From the NCBI GenBank assembly GCA_023432025.1, contig JAEYVE010000118.1, forward strand, positions 1 to 25,417: a DNA stretch of 25,417 nt, written 5' to 3'. The stretch is from Pseudomonadota bacterium (GTDB taxonomy: Bacteria; Myxococcota_A; Polyangia; Polyangiales; Polyangiaceae). The notes beneath the pieces are model-generated. The model had not been told where the DNA came from. It did not search any database and saw nothing but the letters and a program-made list of their open reading frames with translations. Positions 7,401-13,831 of the stretch are shown here, in pieces. Position 1 is the stretch's first letter; each line of letters opens with the position of its first letter. A program made the translations under genes and the position numbers.

Positions 7401-8383
7401 TCGCTTGCCTGTCCGGTCAGTGCGTCGTGCCCAGCTGCGTGGCGACGACGTGCGACGCCGAGGGCGTGAGTTGCGGCGTGATCGCGGACGGCTGCGGCGG
7501 CTTGCTCGACTGCGGCCCCTGCCCGAGCTGCGAGCTGCTGGATCGGGCGACGGCTTGCTCCGGAAAGTGCGGCTTCGTGTCCGACGGCTGCGGGGGCGTT
7601 CACGCATGCCTCGATTGCGCGGGCGGCTTGACCTGCGCGCAGGGAGCTTGTGTGCCGGGCGTGTGCGCGCCGCTCACGGCCTGCCCCGCAGGGCTCGATT
7701 GCGGGTACATCAGCGACGGCTGTGACGGCACGGTGCGTTGCGGTGAGTGCGAGCTTCCCGAAGCGTGCGGCGGCGGAGGCAAGCCCAATGTGTGTGGCAT
7801 TCCCCAATGCGTGCCGCTCACGTGCGACGAGGTCGGCGCGGAGTGCGGCAAGATCGGGGACGGCTGCGGCGGCTCGGTGGACTGCGGTCCGTGCCCAGGC
7901 GGCCAAGCCTGCGGCATCGGCGGCAAGCCGAACCAATGCGCAGGCTGCGAGCCGCGCACGTGCGGCGATGCCGGCGCGGAGTGCGGGATGATCGGTGACG
8001 GCTGCGGCGGCATCGTTCAATGCGGCCCCTGCCCGAAAGGGCTCGTCTGTGGGGCCGTATCACCCAACCAGTGCGACAAGGGCCCCGAGTGCGTGCCTGG
8101 GACGTGCGCGGCGTCCGGCGCGGAGTGCGGAAAAATCGGTGACGGCTGCGGTGGGCAGGTCGACTGTGGGCCGTGTCCGGTGGGTCAGCTCTGTGGTATC
8201 GCCGCACCCAACCAGTGCGGTCGTCCACCGCCGTGCACCAAGCTCACTTGCGCAGGCGCGGGAGCCCAGTGCGGCATGATCGGCGATGGCTGCGAGGGCG
8301 TAGTGGACTGCGGGCCTTGCCCGGACAGCTACACGTGCGGCCTCTTCGAGCCCCATCAGTGCGGTAAAATCACCGTTCGTTGA
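4442..8383 (+). CDS. Large secreted lipoprotein with 16 Cys-rich repeats around a central ThuA/GATase-like domain
   Basis: 1313 residues; lipobox FAAAC with Cys17. By eye, eight Cys-rich repeats (about residues 56-480) and eight more (about 950-1313) surround a central region. Each repeat is roughly 35-55 residues, centred on ECGxIxDGCGGxxDCGxC and often ending CGxxxPNQC. The central part starts with a carboxypeptidase-regulatory-like beta-sandwich (about 500-600: RLQGRVIAPG, VPNAFVYIL, TDATGAYLLEGNIPVGSEF). It continues with a region (about 640-945) containing YDMVVFDCEGYDW and VNRGGRMFASHYSAHWI, which recalls ThuA/glutamine-amidotransferase-like folds; that resemblance is tentative. It is probably a disulfide-stabilised surface adhesin or coat protein. 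Related Cys-rich myxobacterial proteins are sometimes mis-named 'tryptophan synthase alpha chain' in databases; nothing here supports an enzyme of that kind. It has a good ribosome-binding site and ends at a clear terminator. Confidence 0.9.
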   Translation: MKRLVMAFISVAFAAACGTPAEVAKDPAGPGTGGSPVKIEPIHIPSGSGGTGASRDCRATTCEEMGKDCGVIADGCGELLECGQCGKGELCGIVTANVCTNPSALCRPLTRAEACAGKGCGVEGDGCGGTYDCGTCKSGEACGVEAPFQCSRALTGDPQSCPGKIESCASVGADCGIIGNGCGGTLDCTQETGGCASGTYCGLGGPQKCGADLPSCTPASPDVACAGKCGIVSNGCGAEVDGGVIDCSLVFPCPGGQACGGSGVSNQCGSAAATCAPLPRESACALRECGAVSDGCDGSFVCGSCAEDEICRSGACAPICEPSTRAEACEGKECGVVGDGCGATYDCGACASGEQCGVLVGFTCDPVPPPLCVPAAREAACAGKECGVVYDGCGTAASNRIDCGVCADGEFCGIERAYQCDAPNNSDCVPALSCEALGWECGQAIDDCGNVFDCADEGRHCNPVQTCMGGITGPTECVSLDDPSRCPLCAAVPRCDGQPQRTRLQGRVIAPGRSDDDVGNQVGVPNAFVYILRRNEVTDLPDILSGVVGNGESCDRCSDLDLGPVLASAVTDATGAYLLEGNIPVGSEFIIAVKAGKFRRAEHYTLPESAACRTTTLPTALPSNPTRLPRNRDDGLGVNVPRIAVSTGEVDAMECLFEKMGVSHSEFSRPQLDGRIHLYRSNGAFPDRTSLSCNACTTASCRATYCGGSAESDRAAYMQAIDEASLYRSRINEYDMVVFDCEGYDWVHHDEDDPSVRQYVNRGGRMFASHYSAHWICNNGDAPYSAATTDDTGLASSANFQNCFDDGSTFHTGTGVVSLGRPNTITSKLQIFAAWLVNESAATLVGGRYEFEINQPRDSVSSVNAFSEELVFRPIGWTSAVQQYSFNTPYGAPDEAACGRVTYSGFHVAAAGTATNDFSRTAFPEHCAGAFTAQEKALLYMLFDLGACVGDEPTAPECNAVACEPGSCGPQPNGCGGFNECSCGAGLACLSGQCVVPSCVATTCDAEGVSCGVIADGCGGLLDCGPCPSCELLDRATACSGKCGFVSDGCGGVHACLDCAGGLTCAQGACVPGVCAPLTACPAGLDCGYISDGCDGTVRCGECELPEACGGGGKPNVCGIPQCVPLTCDEVGAECGKIGDGCGGSVDCGPCPGGQACGIGGKPNQCAGCEPRTCGDAGAECGMIGDGCGGIVQCGPCPKGLVCGAVSPNQCDKGPECVPGTCAASGAECGKIGDGCGGQVDCGPCPVGQLCGIAAPNQCGRPPPCTKLTCAGAGAQCGMIGDGCEGVVDCGPCPDSYTCGLFEPHQCGKITVR
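4607..5875 (+). repeat. N-terminal array of eight Cys-rich repeat units (coding)
   Basis: Eight diverged units readable by the recurring CGxxxDGCG core inside the large lipoprotein gene. DNA-level identity is partial, especially around gacggctgcggc. This indicates old tandem duplication within a gene, not a CRISPR. Confidence 0.8.
7310..8370 (+). repeat. C-terminal array of eight Cys-rich repeat units (coding)
   Basis: Eight further units of the same type. The last four (7810-8370) are the most alike, with near-identical cores ECGKIGDGCGG / ECGMIGDGCGG and DCGPCP, suggesting more recent duplication at the 3' end. Confidence 0.8.
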
Positions 8384-8396
8384 GGCTCTACGGGAC

Positions 8397-8440
8397 AAAA
8401 GGGGCGGAGACGGTCTTCGATGGACCTCGCCGCCCTTTTT
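8397..8440 (+). terminator. Rho-independent terminator of the Cys-rich repeat gene
   Basis: AAAAGGGGCGG (8397-8407) pairs with CCGCCCTTTTT (8430-8440) over 11 positions with one G-U. An inner GGTC/GACC extends the stem. It ends in five T and lies 14 nt past the TGA. Confidence 0.85.
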
Positions 8441-8517
8441 CCGTGTGCGAGCCGAGCGCCGCGGGTCGGCGAGGGAGCTGGCGCGACGTGGACCCGTAGT
8501 GGCATACCGGGCCTCGC

Positions 8518-9762
8518 ATGTATCTCCTCCGCGCTCACCTCTTCGGTCAGGGTCTTCTGGGTTCGGTCCTGCTCCTCTCGACCGCCGCGCGAGCGGAGTT
8601 TCCGCAGCCCGATCCAGAAGCGGAGCCCCTGCAGGAGCCTGCGCCCGCGACAGAAAACGCGTCTCAGCGGGCGGCGTCTGCGTACGCTTCGGGCGGCGCG
8701 GAGGCAGACAAAAACCTGCCTCCTGTCATCCAGCGGATTTTGCCGGAACGCTACAATCGACCCGAAGTCGACGTGGTGATCGGCCGTCGAGCGAGCTTGA
8801 CGTTCGACGTGCTCGATCCCGAGGGCATGCCCCTTTCGGTGACGCTCCTCGGCGCGCCTCCGGGTGCCGAGTTTTCTGCCTCGCTGCGCACGCTCACCTG
8901 GACGCCCACGGCGTCACAGCGCGGTGACCACCTCGTGCGTTTCGTCGCTTCCGACGGAGTTCGAGAAGCCTCTCGGCTCGTGACGCTGCGTGTCGTGGAG
9001 AACCACCCGCCCGAGCTCGCGCACCCCAAACACGTGTTCTATGCGGGGGAAACGGGCGTCGTGTCGTTCGGGCCGACGGATCCCAATGGAGACCCATTGA
9101 AGGTTCGGGGACAGGGCGTGCCGGACGGAGCCACGCTGGATGCTGAAACGGGCGTCTTGACGTGGACCCCACGCGAGTCGGACGTGGGGGAGCGCGTGCT
9201 CCACATTACCGCGAGCGACGGCGAGCTGGAGACGACGGAGGAAGTGCGCCTACGCGTGGAGCCGCGCTCGGCGGTTTTTCACGACGAAGAGTGGAAGTCC
9301 TTTTTTCTTCCCGGCGCAGGCTATTCCGTCTACGTGCCGCGCGGCCGGGACGCGGTGGGCGCCTTACATGGCGCTTCGCTCGAAATCTTGATGGGCGCCT
9401 GGATCCACGAGAACGAAAATCGCGGACCGAGCCACGGGCGCATTTACGTCAACGTGGAGCTGCTCGAATCGACGAAGGCCGACGTTCCCATCTTGTTCGC
9501 GTATGCGCTTGGTTTTTCGCTCTCGCTCGAGCGTAACCCGCAACGAAGCTGGCTCGTTCCCGCCTATGGTGCGGACATCGGGGGACTTTCGCACGACGAG
9601 CTCGGCGCGCGCTTTCAGAGCACGCCCTACCTGGCCCTTCACTTCTATTCGAGCCCGAACCTGTTCGTGACGGCGCGGGCGGGGTACCGCTTGGTGCCGG
9701 CGGATCTCGAGCGTCTGGGCGGAGCGCACTATGGCCTCACCGCAGATCTGAGCGTTTGGTGA
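8518..9762 (+). CDS. Exported protein with two Ig-like (cadherin-like) repeats and a C-terminal beta-rich domain
   Basis: 414 residues with a Sec-type signal peptide (hydrophobic LLGSVLLLSTAARA, cleavage near ARA-EF) and an acidic, Pro/Ala-rich spacer to about residue 65. Two tandem putative-Ig repeats follow (about 67-165 and 166-250), each ending with the pattern LTWTPxxxxxGxxxxxxxASDG. This is characteristic of He_PIG/cadherin-like modules of bacterial surface proteins, which often bind carbohydrate or calcium. The last ~160 residues (YSVYVPRGRDA to the end) consist of alternating hydrophobic strands and finish with LTADLSVW, an aromatic C-terminal residue of the kind seen in outer-membrane beta-barrels. 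That reading is an inference. It lies 77 nt after a strong terminator, so it is probably transcribed separately. Its function is unknown. Confidence 0.8.
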   Translation: MYLLRAHLFGQGLLGSVLLLSTAARAEFPQPDPEAEPLQEPAPATENASQRAASAYASGGAEADKNLPPVIQRILPERYNRPEVDVVIGRRASLTFDVLDPEGMPLSVTLLGAPPGAEFSASLRTLTWTPTASQRGDHLVRFVASDGVREASRLVTLRVVENHPPELAHPKHVFYAGETGVVSFGPTDPNGDPLKVRGQGVPDGATLDAETGVLTWTPRESDVGERVLHITASDGELETTEEVRLRVEPRSAVFHDEEWKSFFLPGAGYSVYVPRGRDAVGALHGASLEILMGAWIHENENRGPSHGRIYVNVELLESTKADVPILFAYALGFSLSLERNPQRSWLVPAYGADIGGLSHDELGARFQSTPYLALHFYSSPNLFVTARAGYRLVPADLERLGGAHYGLTADLSVW

Positions 9763-9795
9763 AAGCACGCTCTCGGAGCGCTGAAAAGTACCTCA

Positions 9796-10725
9796 TCAAC
9801 GCAGGCGTCCGAAGCGCTTGGCGAGCGGGCGAAACAGGCGCGTGAAGTAACGCACGCGCAGCGTCGCAGACGCTGGCTCGTCGTAGACGGCCGCGAGGTT
9901 GTCGAGCGGAGGCGTGAAGTGTCTCCTGAGCCACGTCGGCAGGCAGCGTGGATCGGCGAGCAACAAGGACTGAACGGCGCGTACGTAGTCGCTGCTGGGC
10001 CGGGGGGCCTCGAGCGAGCTCGGGGGCACCCAGCGCTCGAGGAGGGCGGCGCGGCGGTCTTGGGTGAGCTCTTCGGGGACTTTCGCTTGGAGCCAGCCGA
10101 GCTCGCGCGCCGCGCGGGCGCAGTAAGCGAGCGCAGAGAGCGTTCCGGTGGCCCGCGCTACTTCCGCGAGCTCACGCGCGTCCAGCTCGTGCTGCCACAG
10201 CTCCCACAGGGACGACAGCTCCTTCAAAATGCGCGTCTCCGACAGCCCGTGTTGGACGAAGTGCGCCGCGAGGTGCAAGAGCGTGAGCGGCGCGTCGAAG
10301 ACCCGCGCCCGTGTTCCGCCCACCTCGATCACCGTCGAGCGAGACCACTGGATCTCTTCGGGTACGAAGAACAAGTGCGGCGGAAACGCATTCCAATGAA
10401 GATCGACGATCGCCCCGCTCGGGTGGAACAGCGCGTACTCGGAGCTCGCTTCGAGCTGAGACTCGATGCGCAAGTGCGGGTGAGGCAGGTAACCGAGGTC
10501 GAGCAACGCTCGATACGCCGTGAGCACGTCGGCGCGTCGCACCAAGAGGTCGTTGTCGATTGCCAGGCGTGTGCGTAGGCCGCGGGGCAAGCGTCGGAGG
10601 AGAGGAACTCCCTTGAGCACGAGTGCGGGCACGCCGCGTGCTTCGAGGCACGTCAACATTTCTCGCAGCGCGCCTTCGAGCGCGAGGTTGTGGACCACGA
10701 CGTCGCGCTCCGAAACCTCCGTCAT
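9796..10725 (-). CDS. Nucleotidyltransferase family protein (NTP_transf_5-like)
   Basis: 309 residues from the ATG at 10725, which has GGAG upstream; a GTG at 10746 is the alternative. VLKGVPLL (K38-G39) followed by LAIDNDLLV with the D57-x-D59 metal-binding pair is the signature of the 'uncharacterised nucleotidyltransferase' family (Pfam NTP_transf_5). VDLHWNAF and HLAAHFVQHGL follow, also as in that family. It should transfer a nucleotidyl group from an NTP to an unknown acceptor. Family members are repeatedly found in peptide-modification clusters with HprK-like kinases and PqqD-like proteins. Such a cluster starts about 2.2 kb away on the same strand, with one opposite-strand lipoprotein gene in between. 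Functional linkage is therefore plausible but not proven. Confidence 0.85.
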   Translation of the reverse strand: MTEVSERDVVVHNLALEGALREMLTCLEARGVPALVLKGVPLLRRLPRGLRTRLAIDNDLLVRRADVLTAYRALLDLGYLPHPHLRIESQLEASSEYALFHPSGAIVDLHWNAFPPHLFFVPEEIQWSRSTVIEVGGTRARVFDAPLTLLHLAAHFVQHGLSETRILKELSSLWELWQHELDARELAEVARATGTLSALAYCARAARELGWLQAKVPEELTQDRRAALLERWVPPSSLEAPRPSSDYVRAVQSLLLADPRCLPTWLRRHFTPPLDNLAAVYDEPASATLRVRYFTRLFRPLAKRFGRLR

Positions 10726-11248
10726 GAATGTCTCCGTGCGCTGCACGTCATGGGATGGAGGCGCTGTAGCACGAGGCGTAGGGGCCCCGCGGAGTGCCCC
10801 AGAATCCGAAGGCGCCTCGCTCGAGTCCCGACGAGGGGGGCGTTCGAGGCCGGCGTTGGGCCGTCCCCGCCATTCCGCGGGAGATGGCCCGCTGCCCGAT
10901 CGTGGCGGTGACCATGACCGGGTAGTCAGGGTTGGGGGTCGTTTGTAAAGAACGGAAAGTTCACCCGCGGGGGGCTGCTTTCATGTTTGAAAGGAACCTG
11001 GTGTCCGATTCCGGTATGACACGAAATCTCGATTCGTGACTACGCAGTCAAGGACACTTACAGAGGACAGTCTTTCACTTCAGCAATGCGCGAGCGATGA
11101 CGTAACGCGCCGCGTCGAAGGGCCGAGAAACACCAGGGAAACAGCCGCAGAGGGAGCCAAACGAACGACTCGTATCAACGACGCGACAAACGCGGAATCT
11201 GCAACTCGTCACATCGAGCCGAATGGCCTTTGGGATACACTCGCCGAC
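10726..11248. other. 523-nt intergenic region between divergent genes
   Basis: It separates the nucleotidyltransferase (minus) from the Cys-rich lipoprotein (plus). The part around 10935-11080 is visibly richer in A/T than its surroundings, as expected for a promoter zone, and holds one inverted repeat (11020-11038). I see no convincing gene. The lipoprotein frame stays open back to 11036, but that stretch has no signal or domain character. Confidence 0.6.
11020..11038. promoter_or_regulatory. Inverted repeat in the divergent intergenic region
   Basis: CACGAA, a 7-nt spacer, then TTCGTG, about 210 nt before the lipoprotein ATG. It is a possible operator; short arms could arise by chance. Confidence 0.25.
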
Positions 11249-12790
11249 ATGACCCTCCCGAGAGTTGCACGCGCCTTCGGCAGCGTGCTGGCTTGCGCCT
11301 CTTTCTTTGCAGCTTGCTCAGTGGAGCCAGACAATCCTACTACACAGTCCTCGGGCGCTCAGTCCGCGAGCGGCGCGCCGCAGCGCGGTGGCGACAACAA
11401 AGGCGGAGGGGCAGCGCCGGACATCGACGCGGAATCCGAAACGGTCGCGCGCTTCAAGGTGACGGTGGATCCGTCGTCGCCGGAGCCGCTGCTCTTCGAG
11501 CCCGTCGAGGCGGAAGCGCCCGGTATCGGCACGAAGGCGACCTCGCCCACCGGGCCCAGCGTGACCAACGTTCCGTTCAACTACGTGTCTCTCTATGGAC
11601 CCGGCACGTGGCACGCCGCGACGCAAACGCTGGAAGCCACCGTGGTCATGACGAACAACCACCCCAACCGCGATTTCGACGAGCCGCGGATCGTGGTGAC
11701 GAGGCTCTCCGACGAGACGGGCTCGGTCACCTTCGAGAGCTCGGACAACCCCGGAGAGAAGGGCGTCAACGCCACCTTCGCTTTTGCCGACATTCAGTAC
11801 GCCGGCTCCGCGAACCGTTGTGGCCCCTTCGGGGTGCGTCGAACGGCGACGCATCGCCTGGTGATTCGCGATACGAATCCGAAAACCAGCTTTAACTTCG
11901 ACTTGGTCGTGCGGGCCATTTTGCGGGCGCCTGGGCACGCCAGCATCGTTCCGGACTGCGACGGCGACGGTCGAAGCGCAGAGCTCGCTCCGGACGGAAC
12001 GATCCCGGACGCGGGTGGAGACTGCAACGATCAAGACCCCTCACAAGCTGGCAGCGACTGCGACTGCAACTCGTGCGTCACGGAAGGCGCCGCGTGCACG
12101 GAGAACCTGAGCTCGGGCGGCTTTACCTGCGAAAGCGACGCCATCTGCAGCTGCAACATCGACGGCTCAGGTGGCTCGGACGTGCAAGGCGTGGTGTGCA
12201 ACAAGGACTGCGTGGTCACGTGTGACGGCGCCGCGGACGGCGCCGACACCGGCAGCGTCGCGTGCGGCACGACGTGCGCGGGGTCGCAGGACGGGCCCCT
12301 CCCCAACTGTTTTCAGTCTTGTTCGAACACGGTGAGCGGCACCTGCCAGCAGGATTGCACCAATGGTAGCTCCTGCACCTTCGCCTGTTCCGGAGCCAAC
12401 GCGGGGCGTTGCTTCATCAACACGTGCGCGGGTGGTGACGAGGGTCCCTCGTCGTGCAGCGCGACGTGTGAGGGCTCGGGCTCGCACTGCGGCGTGAATC
12501 GTTGTTCGGAAGACTCCGCCTGTGACGTGACGTGCGGCACTCAGACCACGCAGTCCGTCTTCAGCTCGTTCTGCGGCATTCGTACGTGCGAAACGGGCGC
12601 CTTCTGCTCCGTGTCGTGCGTGAACCCGGGCCCCGGGGGCTGCGTTTTGGATTGTGACGACGCTTCCGGCTGCCAAATGGACTGCAGCGCCATTCCGGCT
12701 GCCAACCGCGACGCTCTGTGCAAGCTGAACTGCCTCGCGGGCACCCGAGTGCACCTGGGCGGCGGCGTTTACGCCTGCGAGCAAGACTGA
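11249..12790 (+). CDS. Cys-rich secreted lipoprotein with calcium-binding-like DxDGDG segment
   Basis: 513 residues from ATG 11249, chosen because it gives a proper lipoprotein signal (MTLPRVARAFGSVLACASFF then AAC, Cys23). Residues about 30-60 are a Ser/Gly/Gln linker. About 65-230 form a beta-rich domain with few Cys. Near residues 230-270, DCDGDG, GGDCND and DCDCNSC resemble thrombospondin type-3/MopE-like Ca-binding repeats. The remaining ~240 residues are densely Cys-rich with irregular spacing (CVVTCDG, CGTTC, CSATCEG, CQMDC), implying many disulfides. It is probably a surface or outer-membrane protein of unknown role. The frame is open further upstream (to 11036), but that extension lacks protein-like features. 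It ends at a strong terminator. It is transcribed towards the RiPP-like cassette and convergent with it, so it is unlikely to be part of it. Confidence 0.82.
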   Translation: MTLPRVARAFGSVLACASFFAACSVEPDNPTTQSSGAQSASGAPQRGGDNKGGGAAPDIDAESETVARFKVTVDPSSPEPLLFEPVEAEAPGIGTKATSPTGPSVTNVPFNYVSLYGPGTWHAATQTLEATVVMTNNHPNRDFDEPRIVVTRLSDETGSVTFESSDNPGEKGVNATFAFADIQYAGSANRCGPFGVRRTATHRLVIRDTNPKTSFNFDLVVRAILRAPGHASIVPDCDGDGRSAELAPDGTIPDAGGDCNDQDPSQAGSDCDCNSCVTEGAACTENLSSGGFTCESDAICSCNIDGSGGSDVQGVVCNKDCVVTCDGAADGADTGSVACGTTCAGSQDGPLPNCFQSCSNTVSGTCQQDCTNGSSCTFACSGANAGRCFINTCAGGDEGPSSCSATCEGSGSHCGVNRCSEDSACDVTCGTQTTQSVFSSFCGIRTCETGAFCSVSCVNPGPGGCVLDCDDASGCQMDCSAIPAANRDALCKLNCLAGTRVHLGGGVYACEQD

Positions 12791-12811
12791 ACGCCTAGCG
12801 TCCGTCGAAGT

Positions 12812-12851
12812 TCCCCGCTTTCTTCGTTGAAAGCGGGGACTTTTCTTTTTT
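12812..12851 (+). terminator. Rho-independent terminator of the Cys-rich lipoprotein gene
   Basis: TCCCCGCTTTC / GAAAGCGGGGA form a perfect 11-bp stem (12812-12822 and 12829-12839) with a TTCGTT loop. The T-rich tail TTTTCTTTTTT follows. It insulates the convergent peptide cassette. Confidence 0.92.
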
Positions 12852-12924
12852 GTCGCGGCGGCTCGACTCGCGCGCACCCATGTGGCCTGGGAGCAGCGAG
12901 CTCAACTGGGCACTTGGCCGCGGT

Positions 12925-13086
12925 TCAGCCGCCGATGACGGTGCCGCCGGTCACGTTCGACGCGGAGGTGGGGGCAGGCTGCGCTTGGAAGAAAGGACGG
13001 CGGCCGGACTCCGTCTGATTGCGAGCGAGCTCGATCAGCTTGATGACGGGACGAACGTACTTTTTCTTGGTTTCGATGTCGCTCAT
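12925..13086 (-). CDS. Putative RiPP precursor peptide (53 residues)
   Basis: A small gene starting at ATG 13086. The ATG overlaps the stop of the upstream PqqD-like gene as ATGA, so the two are translationally coupled. The N-terminal half has a leader-like motif KKKYVRPVIKLIEL (7-20). Its Tyr10, Pro13, Ile15 and Thr25 match the spacing of the YxxPxL...T leader motif known from lasso precursors, which binds PqqD-type RRE domains; the Gly at +9 is Glu19 here. After residue 26 there is no Asp, Glu or Cys. The tail is rich in Ser/Thr/Gly/Pro and ends NVTGGTVIGG. Lack of Cys argues against sactipeptide or lanthipeptide products, and lack of an acidic residue argues against a lasso ring. The class of modification is unknown; the radical SAM enzyme and HprK-like kinase next door are the obvious modifiers. 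Confidence 0.75.
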   Translation of the reverse strand: MSDIETKKKYVRPVIKLIELARNQTESGRRPFFQAQPAPTSASNVTGGTVIGG

Positions 13087-13421
13087 TGGACGAGTCCCAT
13101 GTCTCGGAGTGCGGCAACGCACGTGACGACGTCCAGGTGCGCTTGCTCGACGGTGACGTCGTACTCACGCGCGACGAGGCGGGCGATGTCGTCCGTGCCC
13201 TGTGCGCCGTCGCAGTGGTCGTAGATGAAGCGCGCCGTTTCGTTCAGCTCGCACGAGACGCGGCCGATGAGCGCCGGACCTTCCGGAAGCTCGGCGACGC
13301 GGCGAGGCGCTGCTGCAGCGCGAGCCGCGGCTGCCTTGGCGGCCAGAGGCAGGAGCGCGACGCCCAGCCCGGCAACCCCGGCCATGAAAAAGCCACGCCT
13401 CGAGGCACTCCCATCCTGCAT
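13083..13421 (-). CDS. PqqD-like protein with Tat-type signal sequence
   Basis: 112 residues. The N terminus has a twin-arginine motif SRRGFFM (about 7-13) followed by a hydrophobic stretch (AGVAGLGVALLPLAA) and an Ala-rich region with possible AxA cleavage sites, i.e. a Tat-like export signal. The rest (about 45-112) resembles PqqD/RRE winged-helix domains: IGRVSCELNETARFIYDHCDG, TDDIARLVAREYDV, DVVTCVAALRDMGLV. PqqD domains normally bind leader peptides in the cytoplasm, so an export signal on one is odd. The hydrophobic segment might instead anchor it in the membrane. It lies 77 nt after the other PqqD-like gene and overlaps the peptide gene by 4 nt. Confidence is good for the PqqD-like fold and moderate for Tat export. 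Confidence 0.78.
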   Translation of the reverse strand: MQDGSASRRGFFMAGVAGLGVALLPLAAKAAAARAAAAPRRVAELPEGPALIGRVSCELNETARFIYDHCDGAQGTDDIARLVAREYDVTVEQAHLDVVTCVAALRDMGLVQ

Positions 13422-13498
13422 GGCGACATGGATATCAAGGCGGCTGCCAGGTGGTCAACCGAAGGCCGGCGACCCGTGCCGGACGCGCCCGAAAAGGT

Positions 13499-13831
13499 TC
13501 AGCTCGAGGGGGACGTCAGGAGCCCTTGCTCGACCAGCTCGGCCAACAGGTGCCGCACGTCCGCTGCGCACGCCTCTGGGGCGATGTCGAACTCTGCGCT
13601 CAGCTGCGCGGAGACGGCCTCTTCGCTCAGGCCCTCCGCGGCCAGCTCGAAGACGCGCTTGGCGGTGCTGTTCAGGGAGTAAAAGCGGTGAGTGACGCTG
13701 TCCAGCACGACGAGCTCGTCGGCCGACAGCGCTTCTCGCACGATGGAAGCCGGAACTTGGTACGCGGGTGAGCGCGGCTCTGAATCAGACAAGGCGCAAC
13801 CTGTGTTTGGAGGGGACCGGAGAGTCGCCAT
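13499..13831 (-). CDS. PqqD family peptide-binding protein (RRE)
   Basis: 110 residues from ATG 13831, overlapping the radical SAM gene by 47 nt. A TTG eight bases inside the radical SAM end is an alternative start that would give a short overlap. The core follows the PqqD pattern: ELVVLDSVTHRFYSLNSTAK (a beta-strand pair and start of helix), VFELAAEGLSEEAVSAQLSA, then DVRHLLAELVEQGLL. PqqD-family proteins present a precursor's leader to a radical SAM enzyme. The position directly after the radical SAM gene and two genes before a small peptide fits that role. The ~25-residue N-terminal extension (SPPNTGCALSDSEPRSPAYQ) is not conserved-looking. Confidence 0.85.
   Translation of the reverse strand: MATLRSPPNTGCALSDSEPRSPAYQVPASIVREALSADELVVLDSVTHRFYSLNSTAKRVFELAAEGLSEEAVSAQLSAEFDIAPEACAADVRHLLAELVEQGLLTSPSS

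Noticed and set aside
4577..8020. Long open frame (over 1100 codons) on the minus strand opposite the Cys-rich gene
   Set aside because: It is an antisense artefact of the repetitive, GC-rich, stop-poor repeats. Its product is Ala/Arg/Val-rich with no signal or domain, while the plus frame has a lipoprotein signal, ribosome-binding site and conserved Cys repeats.
4607..8370. Regularly repeated DNA as a CRISPR array
   Set aside because: Repeats are diverged, in frame and encode Cys-rich protein units; there are no unique spacers or cas genes.
9768..9780. CGCTC-TCG-GAGCG hairpin between convergent genes
   Set aside because: Only 5-bp arms and no T-run; too weak to call a terminator.
11036..11248. 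N-terminal extension of the Cys-rich lipoprotein
   Set aside because: It would place the lipoprotein signal 71 residues inside the protein; the ATG at 11249 gives a normal signal peptide.
12925..13086. Small peptide as a lasso peptide precursor
   Set aside because: The leader spacing fits, but the core lacks Asp/Glu for the ring and no lasso protease or cyclase gene is visible.
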